Source: Eudorina sp. 2006-703-Eu-15 (taxonomy: Eukaryota; Chlorophyta; Chlorophyceae; Chlamydomonadales; Volvocaceae). From it: 64,000 nt of DNA. The notes under the pieces are model-generated. The model saw only the letters and a program-made list of their open reading frames with translations, did not search any database and was not told the DNA's origin. Location: NCBI GenBank assembly GCA_003117195.1, contig BDSI01000050.1, positions 744,001 to 808,000 on the forward strand, read 5' to 3'. Shown here piece by piece: positions 10,154-30,812 of the stretch. The position numbers were made by a program, and so were the translations under genes. The first letter of the stretch is position 1. Each line of letters begins with the position of its first letter.

Positions 10154-13100
10154 TCACGGAGGAGACACGAGAATGGCAGCAGGGGCCGCGCCGCCACCGG
10201 CCCCCCGATCGGTGCCGCCTGCTGCTGCTGCTGCTGCTGCGGCGGCGGCGGCGTTCTCCCGCTGCTCGGGCGCCGTCGCGACGGTCTGTGACCGGGCCCC
10301 CGCCGACCCTTGGGTCGCCCCGGCACCGGCGACAGGCACGGCACCCGCCGCCGCCGCCGCCGAAGCCCTCAGGCTCGCCTCCAGTTCGAAGAACGGCGAC
10401 CACTTGCGCCCCACTAGGGAGCGCACCAAGTCAATATCGGTGCCCGCGGGATCTCCGCCGCCGCCAACCACCGCCGCCGCCGCCGCCGCCGCGGCCATCG
10501 GCGGCGGCGGTGCAAGCATGGCCGCGGCCGCGGACGCCTCGCCTGCAGAGACACACTCCATCTGCGGCGCACCGACTGCGGCCGGCGCTTGCGACCGTGG
10601 AGCCGACGGCACGCCGGTTGCCTCCTCATGGCCTGCCCCGTTCAGAACGACGCCTATCGGCGCTGCAGCCACCGGCGCTGCGGACGGTGCCGGCGCCGCG
10701 GCTGTCACCGCCACCGCAGCGGCCAGAACAGACAGGTCGGGTGCAGCTGATGAGGGTGCGGCTCCCGCACGCTCCCCCGCGGGATCGTAGCCCGTCCCCG
10801 GGCGGCCTGGGCCGCTCAGGCTCGCCTCCAAGTCGAAGAACGGCGACCACGTGCGACCCACCAGGGAGCGCACGTACTGCAGGCCCGCGGCAGGCACGGC
10901 GGCGGCGGCGGCCGCCGCGGCCGGTGTTACGGCAGCGGCGCCGCCGGGAGGTGCCGAGACGCCCGCGGGCCCGTCACGCGCGCCGCCGCTGTCCGCCACG
11001 GCCGACGGCTCGCGCCCGCAGGCACTTGACGGCCCGAGGGCCGCCGCCGCCGCCGGACCTCCCAAGCCCGTGCCTCCGAACGGGCCAGCGCCCGCCGGCG
11101 CCGCCAGCGCCCGTCCCGCCGGCCGAGGCATCTGCGCCGCCGACCCGGCCACGTCGGCCGCGGGGGTAGCGCCAGGAGCGGCCGCGGCCGCTGCGCCCGC
11201 CGCCGGTGACGCGGATGAGAACGGCCGGCACCCCGAAGTGCTCAGGCTCGTTTCGTAGTCAAAGGGCGGCATCGGAGGGCGCCCCGCTAGGAATCGCCCG
11301 TCCCGCGGGTCGGCGCCCACTGCGCCGTCGTCACCCGCCGCCGCCACCGCCGCCACCACCGCTGCCGCCGCCACCGCTGCTGCTGTAGCGGGCGGCGCGG
11401 AGCCGTACGTCGAGTCGGCAGCCGAGGCAGGCGACTCGTTGTCCCCGGCGGCCGCAGGCGGGGGCTGGGATCGACTGCCCGACGGGTCGGGGGACGCAGC
11501 ACACTGCGTCCCTGCGACCGCCAACGCCCGCGGCCTCCGCGAATGTGTACCTTTGTTAACCACCTGCCCCGCCACCACCGCATCATGCAACGAGGACACG
11601 GCGGTCGCAGGCGCCGCTGCGCCTGCAGCAGAACCGGACTCGGCCAGGCCGGGCCGAGCCGCCGCCTCCGCCGACGGGCTGAGGCTTGCCCCCATCATGC
11701 CGGCATCCGGCTGCGGCGCGGCCGGCCAGGCTGGGCCCGATGTCGTTCGAGATCCCGTAACGCATGCTGCCGTACGGATACCCTCAACCGGCTCGGGCTC
11801 GGGCTTGGGTGTCCGCTCCGCGGAAGTTGTCATGGGCAGAACGGCAGCTGGCAGCTGCAGTACGGCACCTGCAGCGGCAACCGTAGGGCCCTCCACGGCC
11901 TCAGGTGCGCCGCCGGCCATCGCCCTCGCGGGGTAGAGGCCCGACCCCTCCAGGGTTATGTCCTGGACATGGGTGCCGTACCCCACCAGCGGCATCACCA
12001 GCGCGGTGGTCGCTTCCCGGCCTGTACGACTTTCCGTACAGTAGCTGTCGTACGTGATAGGCATGGATGCCGCGTACAAGCTGTGTGTGTGGCTTGCGCT
12101 GCTGTTGAGAGTGCTGCTGAGGCTGATCCGAGGGGCCGACGACGCCGGGCCGTGGTACGCCGCATGGCTCCGTCCGGTCATGCAGCTCGACTTGAGGCTG
12201 TCGCCGGCGGCGGCGCTGCCGCTCCTCGTGCCGCCGCCGCCACCGCCGCCGCCGCCGCCCAGCGACGCGGCCGCGGCGGCCGCCGCGGCCGCCGCGGCCG
12301 CGGCGGCCGCGGCGGCCGCGGCGGCGGCCGCTCCGGGCCAAGATATCCCCACGCCGGCGAAGCACGGCCCCAGGCCAGACGCGGTCGAAGAGCAGGGCGA
12401 CTCGTACGCCACCGGGGGCCAGCCCGGCGGCTGTGACGGTATGCGCAGGAGGGCCGCCGTCCCTGGAGCCACCGCCGCCGCTGCCGCGACGGCTCCAGCA
12501 GTGCCGCTGCCGCCCGACGAGCCTGCCGCCGGCGCATCCGCCAACGCAACTCGCAGCCCGTCGAACCCGTCCGGGATGTGGGGGGGCGCCACTGGCAGCG
12601 CCGGCATCTGCGCCGCCCCCGCACTGAGCACGGGAAAACTGAAGGGCGACCACTTCTCGCGCACCAGCTGCGCCAGGACCTGCCGCTGCTCCGTCTGCAG
12701 CTGCTGTGCGAACGCCGCCACCTCCGCCTCCGGCGCCGTCGCCGCCGCCGGCAGCGCCGCTGCGCCTGGCCGCGGCGCCGCCGCGACGGCCGGTCCGCCG
12801 CCGCCGCCTTCGCCGCCGTCCGGCCGCGCCGCCGCCGCCCCCGGCGCGGCTGCGGCGGAGTCCGGACCGTCCGCACTCACAGCACCGGCACTGAGCCGAT
12901 CGCTGTCCGATGCCGCCAGAGTTGCCTCTGCGGTAGATTTACTCGCCTGGGAGTTACTAGAATGTTTGCTCACCTCGATGCTGTTGTGCTTGTTCGTCTC
13001 CGCGCTGCTGTGTTTGCTCACCTCCGCACTGCTGTTGCACCGGTCGTCCCTATCCTCAGCTTCGCCGGCGCCCTCGCCGCTTGCATGCCGCGCCGCAGCC

Positions 13101-13529
13101 GCAGCCGCAGCCGCTGCCGGAGAGACTACTACGGCAGCCTCCAACGCGGCTGGGCCCCGGGCGCCGCCCTTCCCAGCTGCGCCTCCGACGACCTGCCGCG
13201 GCGGCGGACCGCCGGCCGCCGGTCGCTGAGCGCCGCCGCCGTCCGCCGCCGAGGCCTCAACCATGGATGCACGCGGCAGGAGGAGCTGTCCCGCAGCTGC
13301 AGCTCGTCCCGCAGCTGGTGGGGCAGGCGGGTCCTTAACTTCCGCCTCGTGCTCGCGCCCGCGCTCTGACACGGGCTGGGGTCTGTGTCCCGGCGGCGGC
13401 GGCGGCGCTGCCTCGCCCGAATTCGCCCTAGGGAAGCCGCCCACATCGACCGCTTCCGGCAGCTCGGAGCCCTCGACCCGATGCCGCTGCGGCGCCTGCT
13501 GCACCACCACCTCCACCACCACCTGCTGG

Positions 13530-13607
<78 letters not shown>

Positions 13608-16600
13608 GCCGCTGCGGCGTCCGCGAAAATCTGCTGCAGCACGTCCGCGTACTGGGGCGGCACGGCTGCCGCCGGGCCTGGTCCGGGAGGATTGACCGCG
13701 CGAAGAACAGACGCGTCGGGTCGGGGTGACTGCGGTGACGCCAACAGCAGCGGCGGCGACAACGAGCCTCCCGCCGCCAGAGAACCCGCGGCTATCCCTG
13801 CCTGCTGCTGTTGCAGTTGCTGCTGCTGCATTTGCTGTTGTCGCTGGGACTCTGCCAGCAGTCGGTAGTACAGCAACACCTCCTCTTGGTACTGCTGCAT
13901 CGTCTGCTGTTGCTGCAGTGCCTGCAGTACCGCTTGCTGCTGCGGCAGCAGTGGCCGTGACGGTGGCAAGGGCGGCAGGGCCGAAGGACCGGGCAGCTGA
14001 TGACTCGGCGGCGGCTGTAGCTGCAGCGCGCCTGCCTGTTGCCGGTTCAGAGAGCCAGTGCTGTCGTCCGAATGTCCGGCCAGGCTTCCCAGCAGCGGAC
14101 CGTCCCGAGGCGACGGCAGTTGAATGCGCTGCGCCTCGCCCGCCTGAAGCGGCGCTGGGGGCCGCCGCACGCCCGACCCCTGCCCCCCGACCACGCCCGA
14201 CCCCTGCCCCCCGACCACGCCCGCAGCGAGCGCGTCGAGAACCCGGCTCCCGAGCGCTCCATTCCCCGACATGCCGTCCGCCAGGGCCCCAGCACGCGGG
14301 GTCCAGCCCCCCGCCGCCGCTGCCCCCGCCGCTACGGCGGTTTCCGTGCCCCGGCTGCTGCCACCGCCGCCGCCAGCACCACCGCCGCTGCGGCTCAGCC
14401 TGCCGAAGATCGCCGCCAGGTTGGCTTCGTGCACAGCAGGATGGAAGGCCAGGCGAGGCTGCTGGTCCAGGCTTACGTATTGGGTGCTGCCGGCGCTGCC
14501 GGGGTTCTGACCAGTGACGGAGGGAGGGGCGGTGCTGCCGCCGCCGCCGCCGCCGCCGCTGCCAGCACCTGTGATTGGCGCCGTGCTGGACATCGGCGCG
14601 CGGCTGTGGCTGCCCTGCCCCTGCCACACGCGGGGCAGCCCCGGCAGCACCTCCGCCTCGCCGGTGCTGTCGAAGCCGGCCAGCGTGACCTGCACGTGTA
14701 ACGGATGCGACGTCGGATGCGACCCTTGCAAACCCTAAACCCTCCGACCACGGACACCGTGTTTGGGGTGTCCGTCCCGTCCAGGCAGGCATCGACGACC
14801 CCTTCGTCGGCATCCGCGGAAACAGCTCTTCCGCTCGTTCTCTGATTCATTTCATGGTCCATGGGGCCAACGCCAACCGCTGACCGGTCCCCCAACCCCC
14901 CTCGCGGATGAACTTTGCGAGGAGCGCGTGGGGCTGGCCGCGCGCCGAACGGACCGCGCTTGCCCACCGGTAGGGTTGTGCCTGGCGTAGAACTTTGAAA
15001 TCAGGTTGTAAGGTTCCAGCGTAGAATTCCAGAATGCTGGAACTGAGAACACATTGGAAAAGCGTCCTAGAATACAAGGTAGCTGAGAATCCTAATGATA
15101 GGTCAATTATACGGTACGACGCTGGTACAGTGAGCTGCCCGCGCGCCCCGCACTAGCCACCGTGCCATTTTCTGGGGGAGCCTACGGGGACAGGCGCCGC
15201 CGCTGCAGGTCACATCAGGCGCCAGATTCCCGTTCCCTCACGACGTACATATGCCCAACACATGGCACAGGAACCGAACTCATCCCCATGCGATACGCAC
15301 ATCCCAACCATCCGTCGTTACCATAACAGCGGGCGTGCGATCCCGCGGCCCCTTCCCCCTAGAGAACGAAACACGCACGCGCACCTACCTGCTTTAGTGC
15401 CGCCAGCGTGCCGCGGATGAAGGCCGCCTGCTGCGCGTTCTGCCGCGGAAGGAACGGCGGCGAGCCGAAGGCCCCATGCAAGGGGTTGTCGAACACCACT
15501 GCGGCGGCGGCGGCGCGGAAGGCCTCCTCCGCCGCTGCCGCCGAGGCCCCCCCCCGGCCGGACGCCGATGGCGACGGCAGTCCGTCGTCATTATCGTCCG
15601 ACGAAGAGATCGAAATCGTACTGCTGTCGTCCAAGATCGCCTGTAAGATCAAGTTGACGTAGGGTATATGGTACAGGGGAGCGCGGCGTGCAGGCCCCGA
15701 CACGCGCACGTGTGTGTGTGTGTGTGGGGGGGGTGGAGTGTGTGGGGCATTAGACGAGCACGCGACCGAGCACGCGACCGCAGATGCCCTCTGCAACCCC
15801 AGCGGTGAACTGGCCAGGGCCGCCCCGGGTTGTCACTGGAGGCCTGGGAGTTGCCGCAGCGCGAAAAGCGGGAATGACGATCCGATTCCGAAAGCGTTTC
15901 CCCGACCACACCCACACACCCACATACACACACAGGCCACACATCCATTTCGAAACATGCGGCACCCAACTACCCCAAGTAAGGAAACTGGGGACGCTTG
16001 CGGCGGCTGCCGCGCGGGAACCCAGATCCCTTCCGTCGCTCCCACCTGCGCGGGGAGATCGGCAGGGAAGGCCGATAGGGCCGTCCGCGCCATGGGCTGC
16101 CGCGACGCCGCCGCCGCTGCCGCCGCCGCCGACAGGGACGGCCGCCGGTTGCCCGATATGCTCAACAGCGCGGACGTGGAGGTGCTTGGGGCCTAAGGAG
16201 TTCAGGCAAGGAAGAGGCGGAGCCCGAGTGGGGCCGGGAAGGGCGAAAACAATGTCAGCTGCATGGCGGGCTCCCTTCCGTGGCGTTTACGGCTACGCAT
16301 GCCCACACGGTGGCAGGTGGCAACCCAGATCAGATCAGATCAGATCACCTGACCGCTGGGTGGCCGGTCACTAGGGCCAACGCGAATACGGGGATGCGAT
16401 AACGCAGCCCACCTCCCTGGGGGCTGATGTCACCCTGCTGGGCCTTGGGCTGCCGACGGACAACGCACCGCACCCGCAGCAGCGAACCCCGATCTGACCC
16501 AGATCGCGTTGACCCAGACCAAACCAAACCACCGATGCCGGCCGTCCGGCGGCTCAGGGGTCAGGGTGGCAGGCGCGCAAACGGAGCGGAGCCCGGCCCG

Positions 16601-17732
16601 ACTCGCACGGCGACCGGCATCGCTCCAAGGCGGCAAAAACGTGTCTGCCCTCCTGAACCTCCCAACGACGGCATGGCAAAGCACAACCCACGATGAATGA
16701 CACCCGGATGCGTCATGATATAAGATTCATCAGTGGGTTTCAGCCCCCGAGCCCCCAAGGCCGGGGTGGGACCTGCGGGATGCGTCGGCGACAGCCCTGT
16801 CGAGAGAGTGACGCTGGCCTCGCGAGACACGCGCCAAAGTCCCGAACCCGCAGGCACCACCGGGAAGACAGAGAGCGCACCCGAGCTACATATATATTCA
16901 CACACACGCGCGCGCGCGCGCGCGCGAAAACACACTCGAACGCACGGACTTCGAAATGGCGCACGGGGAAGTACGGCACCTGATGGACGAAATGGCTGCG
17001 GACTGGCATGGGGCATACACGCGCCACGGTCGCCACTGCAAACGCCGCTGCGTCCACCATGCTCGCTGGCGGCATGTTGAAGGCGAAAGGCACACCCTCT
17101 TCCATAACAGATACGGAGGAGTGCAGCGTTCGCCGCGCCGTGGTTTGAGACGAGGATCCCTGCGCCAGCTGACCCATTTCCTGAAATGCGGCCATCGCAT
17201 CCGAAGGCATCACGGACGGAATATGGGGCCCTGCTGGTGTTCCTGCTGCTGCTGCTGCTGATGACGATGATCCCAGGGGTGAAGGCTGTAGGGGGGGTTG
17301 TGGCGATTGCGATGGCGCCGCGGCGATGGGGCCGCGGGGGTTGCCGGTGGGCCCTGCCTGGGGTCCGGCCGCCAGTGAGGCTGACGACGGAAGGTTCCGG
17401 TCGGCGCCAGCGATCCCCTGGAGCTCCTGTGTCTGGTTGGCAACGTCCTGGGGGGGTGTCGGCTTGAGATATTTGACTGCGTTTGCGGCATGGTCGTCAG
17501 GCCCCGGGTGATGCGCCGCTGCAGAAGACGAACCCGCGCCGTCCTCAAGGATAGGCAGCGGCGTTGCTCCGCGAGGCCGTAAGCCGCTCACAGAAGCACC
17601 AACAGAGCCGCTCGTGTATTGAGGCGCTGGATTTGCTCCTGCGCCGCGTCCTTCGCCAGCTGATAGGTGACCATTCTCGTCCGGAAGAGACGACTTCGAC
17701 AGACAACCGCATACAGCTATCCACCAGCCCAT
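10154..17732 (-). CDS. 1906-aa low-complexity protein with acylation-type N-terminus and four WSPFF-like repeats
   Basis: The family was not recognised. Four exons join cleanly in phase 0: 17732-17019, 16192-15974, 15640-15389 and 14689-10154. Acceptors are good (CTTAG, TTACAG, TGCAG); donors are GTATGC, GTAGTT and GTAGGT. The N-terminus MGWWIAVCGC has Gly2, Cys8 and Cys10, as in N-myristoylated and palmitoylated proteins, so membrane attachment is likely. Exon 3 opens with an acidic Ser/Asp stretch. Exon 4 is mostly Ala/Gly/Pro/Gln, with about 25 consecutive Gln (near residues 757-783) and long Ala runs. Four divergent copies of [SLVGRxWSPFFxLEASL] lie near residues 1067, 1527, 1667 and 1814. 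The two C-terminal copies are nearly identical and the two upstream ones degenerate. No catalytic domain was found. It could be a membrane-tethered scaffold or regulator. The exon-1 donor could also be 6 nt upstream. Confidence 0.72.
12257..12337 (-). repeat. Poly-Ala codon run (GCC/GCG) inside the large gene
   Basis: CGGCCGCGG-type triplets encode about 20 Ala followed by Gly on the minus strand. The run is expandable and assembly-sensitive. Confidence 0.85.
13528..13607 (-). repeat. (CAG)n polyglutamine run
   Basis: About 25 uninterrupted CAG codons on the coding strand (CTG on the plus strand). Scattered CAG/CAA clusters follow at 13800-13960. Confidence 0.95.
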
Positions 17733-18408
17733 CACATATTAATATCGGTTGATGCGCTGTGATGTGCGCGAAAAATCGCGCTGGCCCCCAGCAACGTAAC
17801 ACGCTGACTTCGAACGGATGTATCCCTTATCATTCGTGAATAAATGAACTCAACACGCCCAATATGCATGCCGCCGGAACCTGGCTTTACAGCCAACACC
17901 CCATGGTTTGAGTGTGAACAAGCTCAGCCTGGCCGCGCCCGAAGCTTTCGATAAATCATCATCTTAACCTTAATGTGAGATAACTCCGTACATGCTTCCA
18001 ATGTACCTCTTCAGAACCAAATGGCAGTACAATGGAGATGGATCAAACCGTCAACAACCAACCCACGTCCGCAACACCTCAAGCTTCAGGCCTTCAGGAT
18101 CCCGCATGCGGGAGCACGGTATTATCGTACTATGAAGGAGCACGATTGGCTTGTGCCCCCCTCGGCTCGGGGGCAAAGTGTGTATGAACATACTGCGGTT
18201 CTGACATTTGCTTAAGATTCGGTCGCATTTGATAGACAGGTGCATTTAGTCTAGCCTGTTACAGGCCGATTTCCGTTCCCATACCCAAATCTTGACACCT
18301 CCTTCTTGATAGCCAATTTAGATCTAAGCGATTGGAGACCCGAACGTCAAGAGCTGAACTTTGGGGAGAATTTTCGTCTTCTGGAGGCGTTCCGTCCCCG
18401 AACGGGCC
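17733..18408. promoter_or_regulatory. Divergent promoter region between the WSPFF-repeat gene and the copper ATPase gene
   Basis: 676 bases separate two divergent start codons. The stretch is less GC-rich than the flanking exons. AT-rich patches lie close to the minus-strand start (ACATATTAATATC). Four GTAC words (17988, 18003, 18027, 18127) lie toward the copper ATPase. GTAC is the core of the copper-response element bound by the SBP factor CRR1 in Chlamydomonas. GTAC words are common throughout this window, so the assignment is weak. Confidence 0.45.
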
Positions 18409-27049
<8,641 letters not shown>

Positions 27050-27669
27050 GTGGCCCCGATGAGTGGGATGGGTGGGTGCCTCTCTGTGGCGGGGAGGGGA
27101 GCTCGTCGCAGGCTGCAGGGGGGCAGGGGCGGAAGCTGTCGTTCAACAGCAACAGGACCGAGAGGACCACAGGGGGACCAGGATGAACAGCAGGATCACC
27201 TAAAGGGGGAAAGGGCGAGGCCGCGGCACGACCCCCAAGCAGCAGTTGCGTCACTTCCGTGAAAGAAAAGATGCTTTGCTTGGAAGGCGCGGTGAGGCGG
27301 GATCGTCAGGCGCCGCAGGTAGGGCCCCTCAGGCCTCAGCCCGCTCCCGGACCGCGTGGGGCACACCCGTATCCAGGCTGCCGCTGTGACCTGTGAGGCA
27401 ACGGAAAGGGTGCCTCCTGTGCGGAGTTGAGTCAGACGGGGACGCGCAAGATCGGTTGGAGGTTGGCGGTTGGCAGGACCAACAGGATGCGGCAGGACAG
27501 GTTCGGGGCATCGGCCCAGCGGGCGGCGGGCAGGGCGGCAGGGAACCTGGCGGCGGCGACGTGCTTCGAAGGGTGAAGTGAAACTGGCCAACCGCGCCCT
27601 TTCCAGGGATGCTGCGAGTGCTGCTGCTAGTGCTGCCACTGCTAGTGCTGCTGCTGCTCCTGTTTTTTT

Positions 27670-27745
27670 TCAGTCATGTTACAGTGGACCGACCCCGCGG
27701 GTCATCGGTGACAGCCTCAGCCTACTCGCTAACCTCACGCACTGC
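27670..27745 (+). repeat. Dispersed repeat, 'GGACC..GCGGGTCATCGG' family, copy A
   Basis: CATGTTACAGTGGACCGACC then CCGCGGGTCATCGGTGACAG; shares its core and order with copies near 31844 and 39925. Confidence 0.7.
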
Positions 27746-28568
27746 TGCTGGTGCCGACAAGGGCGCTGCTGCGGTCAAGTGAGCTGTAGCTTGCAGCTTT
27801 GATTTTGGGATGCTGTGAAATCTGTTGGTTGGACAAATGTATGTGCGGATGTATGTGTGTGTGTACACGTGCGTGCCTGCGAGTGTATTGCCACGATTGT
27901 GGGAGTTTTGAGAGCACTGGAGTGACGGGCCCAATGGGCGGTTTCTCAAACAGGTACGGTACGGCACTGAACGGCAGCCGGTGTACGGCGCACGCCTGCC
28001 AAAGCGGCGCCGTGAGGCGCGCGGCGAGCTGCGAGGGACAGGATGCGAGATAAAGCCCTGACACGTTTCGGCAAAAACTTTCACGGAAGTTGTAGTTCTG
28101 CATCCTGCCGCCGAAGTATTACGCTTCAGTAAGTGCCCGGCGGATCGGGTGCAGTGCCTGTTCTGGAAACTGGCAGGAAGGACCAGGGCGTTGCCGAATG
28201 TCCATAAGGGTCCATACATACGAGATTCGCAAGCCCGAGAGAGGTACCAGCAGGCTACAACAACCGGGGACGTCCCGGACAACCGCAGTTCTGTGGAACG
28301 AGGCGACGGCGGTCTCTCATCCCCCCTCGCTACGACTTGGACCTCCCCCGGCCAGCCGGCTCCCCGTCCCGTTGCTCCTGCTCCTCCCGCCGCTGCCGCT
28401 GCTGAGCGTCGCGCCCTCAGCACTTGATGGCGCCGCCCATCTCCTGGGACGGCAGCCGGCGGGCGGCGAACCCAACTGCTCTTGCCTTCCAAACGCGCTA
28501 CGCTCTCTCTCCGCTCAGCCACTCGCCTCTCGTTTCCTCTCTCCAAAATTAATCCACATGTGCATGTG

Positions 28569-28573
28569 TGTAA
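28569..28573 (+). terminator. Candidate TGTAA poly(A) signal for the copper ATPase gene
   Basis: TGTAA about 1.5 kb past the stop. It is distant but is the first TGTAA I see downstream on this strand. Confidence 0.25.
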
Positions 28574-28844
28574 AATGAAACTGAGCAATTGTATCTGTAC
28601 ACGTCAACCAACGCCCAATCGCGACGCTGCATGCTCCGCCCTCTGTCTTTCTCTCGCTCTCCCTCGAAAGGGCAAGAAACACCACTCGTACTGTCGTACA
28701 CCGTACATCACTTCGCGGTCCCAAACCAGCGGCTGGACGGTTCCGCCCCGGCTCAGGCGCTCGGGCGGACAGGCGGGCGGGCGGGCTGCACCACGCAAGC
28801 GCCTTGGGCGTGGCCGTACCCGTCCGTACCCGTACGGTCCCCGC

Positions 28845-30812
28845 TCAGGCGATGACGGAGGTGGACAGCACCTGTGGGCGCATGAACGGCACAGATGTTC
28901 GAGGTCACGTCGTGTGATGATGATTGACCCCGTGCCAGGAAATGACGCAGAAGACCACACACAGAGACGATACACCGTAATCTGCACAATTCCAGGGCAG
29001 GTTGCGGCGCGCGCGGCAATCCCAATCGACGCGCGGTGCCATACCCATACGCCACACCCGCCCCTTTCCACCCCGCCTGACAGGACGCAAGTGCAAAGAT
29101 CATCATCCGAGCAGCGAAGTCATCTTGCCACTGTGCAGACCCGAACCATCACTCGCCCTGCCTTCGAGCGCAAAGTGCCGTACACCAGGTAGAATCTCGT
29201 AATACCCGTACAATCAAGATTTTGGCGTGTCGTACCTTGAGCGCCTCGTCCACGTGCTGCTCCACGTTGAACTGGTCGTTGAAGGACAGCACGCAGCGGC
29301 CGTTGACGTCGATGACGTACGTCTGGCGGCCGGGCAGTAGGCCCAGCAGGTCGGACTTGATGCCGAAGCACTGCCCCCCGGGAAGAGGGAGGGAGGAGGG
29401 GGAGGGGAGGGCGGGGGAAGGGGAAGGGGGAGGTCGGGTTGATGCGGTGGCGAGAGGGAACAGAAGTCAGCAGAGCAGCGCAGAGTGACCCGGTGCGGAG
29501 ACCCGGACAGCAGCACACAGCCTGGGTGAGGTGTGGATGACCACGTGGGGACCAAACTGTTGCTCGTGGAGACTGTGCGCAATGTGGCAGCAGTTGTGGC
29601 AGCAGTGGTTGTGGCAGCAGTGGTGGCAGCAGTGGTGGCAGCAGTGGTGGCAGCAGTGGTGGCAGCAGTGGTGGTGGCGGCGGTGGGTCGAGTACCAGTA
29701 CCTTGCGCAGCAGGGCGTTCTGGTCGGTCAGCAGCGGGTACTGCAGGTTGTTGGCCTTGGCGAAGGCGGCGTTCTCTTCGGGCGAGTCCGACGAGATGCC
29801 GAACACGGCGGCGCCCGCCTTGGTGAACCGGCTGTACTCGTCACGGAAGCGGCAGGCCTTGAGGGCAGGCGGGAGGCCCACCGAGGGAGCAGATAACCAA
29901 ACAGACAGACAGTCAGACAGACAGTCGGACCTCAGGCTGAGGATGTCAGGCCAACGAAGGATCAACTGGCCGACCGACCGACCGACCGGTGGGACACAGA
30001 CTGTGCACAGAGCGCGGGCACGTGCGAGGACGGACTTGGCAGCCGGTACGAACCAGTACAATGATGATGTAAACGTGGGATGCCTGCCGTACCTCCTTGG
30101 TGCAGCCGGGGGTGGCGGCCTTGGGGTAGAAGAACAGCACCACGGGCTGCTTGCCCTTGAAGGAGGACAGGGACACGGTGCCGCCCTGGCTGCTCTTGAG
30201 GACCCTGGGGGGGAAGGGTAGGTGCCGGTAGGTGGACACTGGAGGTCAGAGGGAAGCCGACAGTGAGGCAAACAAGTTCAAGGTAAATTCTTGTGTATGC
30301 CAACGAAAAGCTGGCCAAGGGAGACGTAGATTGACTGAGCGGGCTGGCATTGGGTGGTCCTTGGGGGACAGGCCATAGGCGAGCCTCCTTAGCCAGTCCA
30401 TGGATTCAGCACCACATCAGCAGAATGAAGACTCGAACTTTGTGAATAAAAGAAAAAGACAAACCTGTAGTAGTCAGGGTACGTCTCCAGCTTATCGCCA
30501 ACCTTCAGCTCGGCCTGCAGGTCAGAGGAAACGTTGGGGAAGCGCGCAGCAACAGGTTATTTCCGCAGGATTGACCTTATGATAATCATTATGAGATTAT
30601 CATTGTAAGCACAAACGCTGTGATGCAGCGACATGCATGTTGCAAGCCAGATAATGCGAGCCATTCGTGAGCTGATCCACAGCGCCTGGAAGCTGCAAAT
30701 TTCATTAGGTTACCTTCACAACGACGACCGGAGACCGCTGCGCAACTGCCGTGACTCGTCGCGCTGGAGCGCGAGCCATCGGGCGAGCGGTCGGGGCGCG
30801 AATAGTCTGCAT
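28845..30812 (-). CDS. PRXQ: Peroxiredoxin Q, chloroplast
   Basis: Six exons in agreeing phase: 30812-30714, 30514-30465, 30204-30093, 29857-29702, 29370-29236 and 28871-28845; 192 residues. Exon 1 encodes a 33-residue Arg/Ala/Thr-rich plastid transit-like leader and ends at AAG|GTAACC. The mature part begins [13 protein letters not shown] and carries the BCP/PrxQ signature [16 protein letters not shown]. The peroxidatic Cys84 and resolving Cys89 are five apart, as in two-Cys atypical PrxQ. The rest follows family order: [18 protein letters not shown], the PLLTD strand, then [15 protein letters not shown]. PrxQ reduces hydroperoxides with thioredoxin as donor, in plants at the thylakoid. The last exon is only 27 nt (eight codons and the stop, VLSTSVIA). 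Length and motifs make the call secure; the tiny last exon rests on splice signals and sense. Confidence 0.95.
29583..29682 (+). repeat. GGTGGCAGCAGT minisatellite in a PRXQ intron
   Basis: A 12-15 bp unit (GTGGTGGCAGCA) is repeated in tandem between the exons at 29702 and 29370. Confidence 0.9.

Larger units (their letters stand above)
27050..28844. other. Region between convergent genes, no gene recognised
   Basis: 3' UTRs of the copper ATPase (+) and PRXQ (-) genes converge here. A dispersed repeat copy lies at 27670-27745. The remaining ORFs lack motifs or splice logic. Confidence 0.5.

Noticed and set aside
10114..13868. Several long plus-strand ORFs (200-390 codons)
   Set aside because: They mirror the Ala/Gly/Gln codon runs of the minus-strand gene and have poly-Ala, poly-Cys or poly-Leu from the same triplets.
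14729..14745. AAACCCTAAACCCT as telomeric repeat
   Set aside because: Only two plant-type units, inside an intron; no array, so no telomere.
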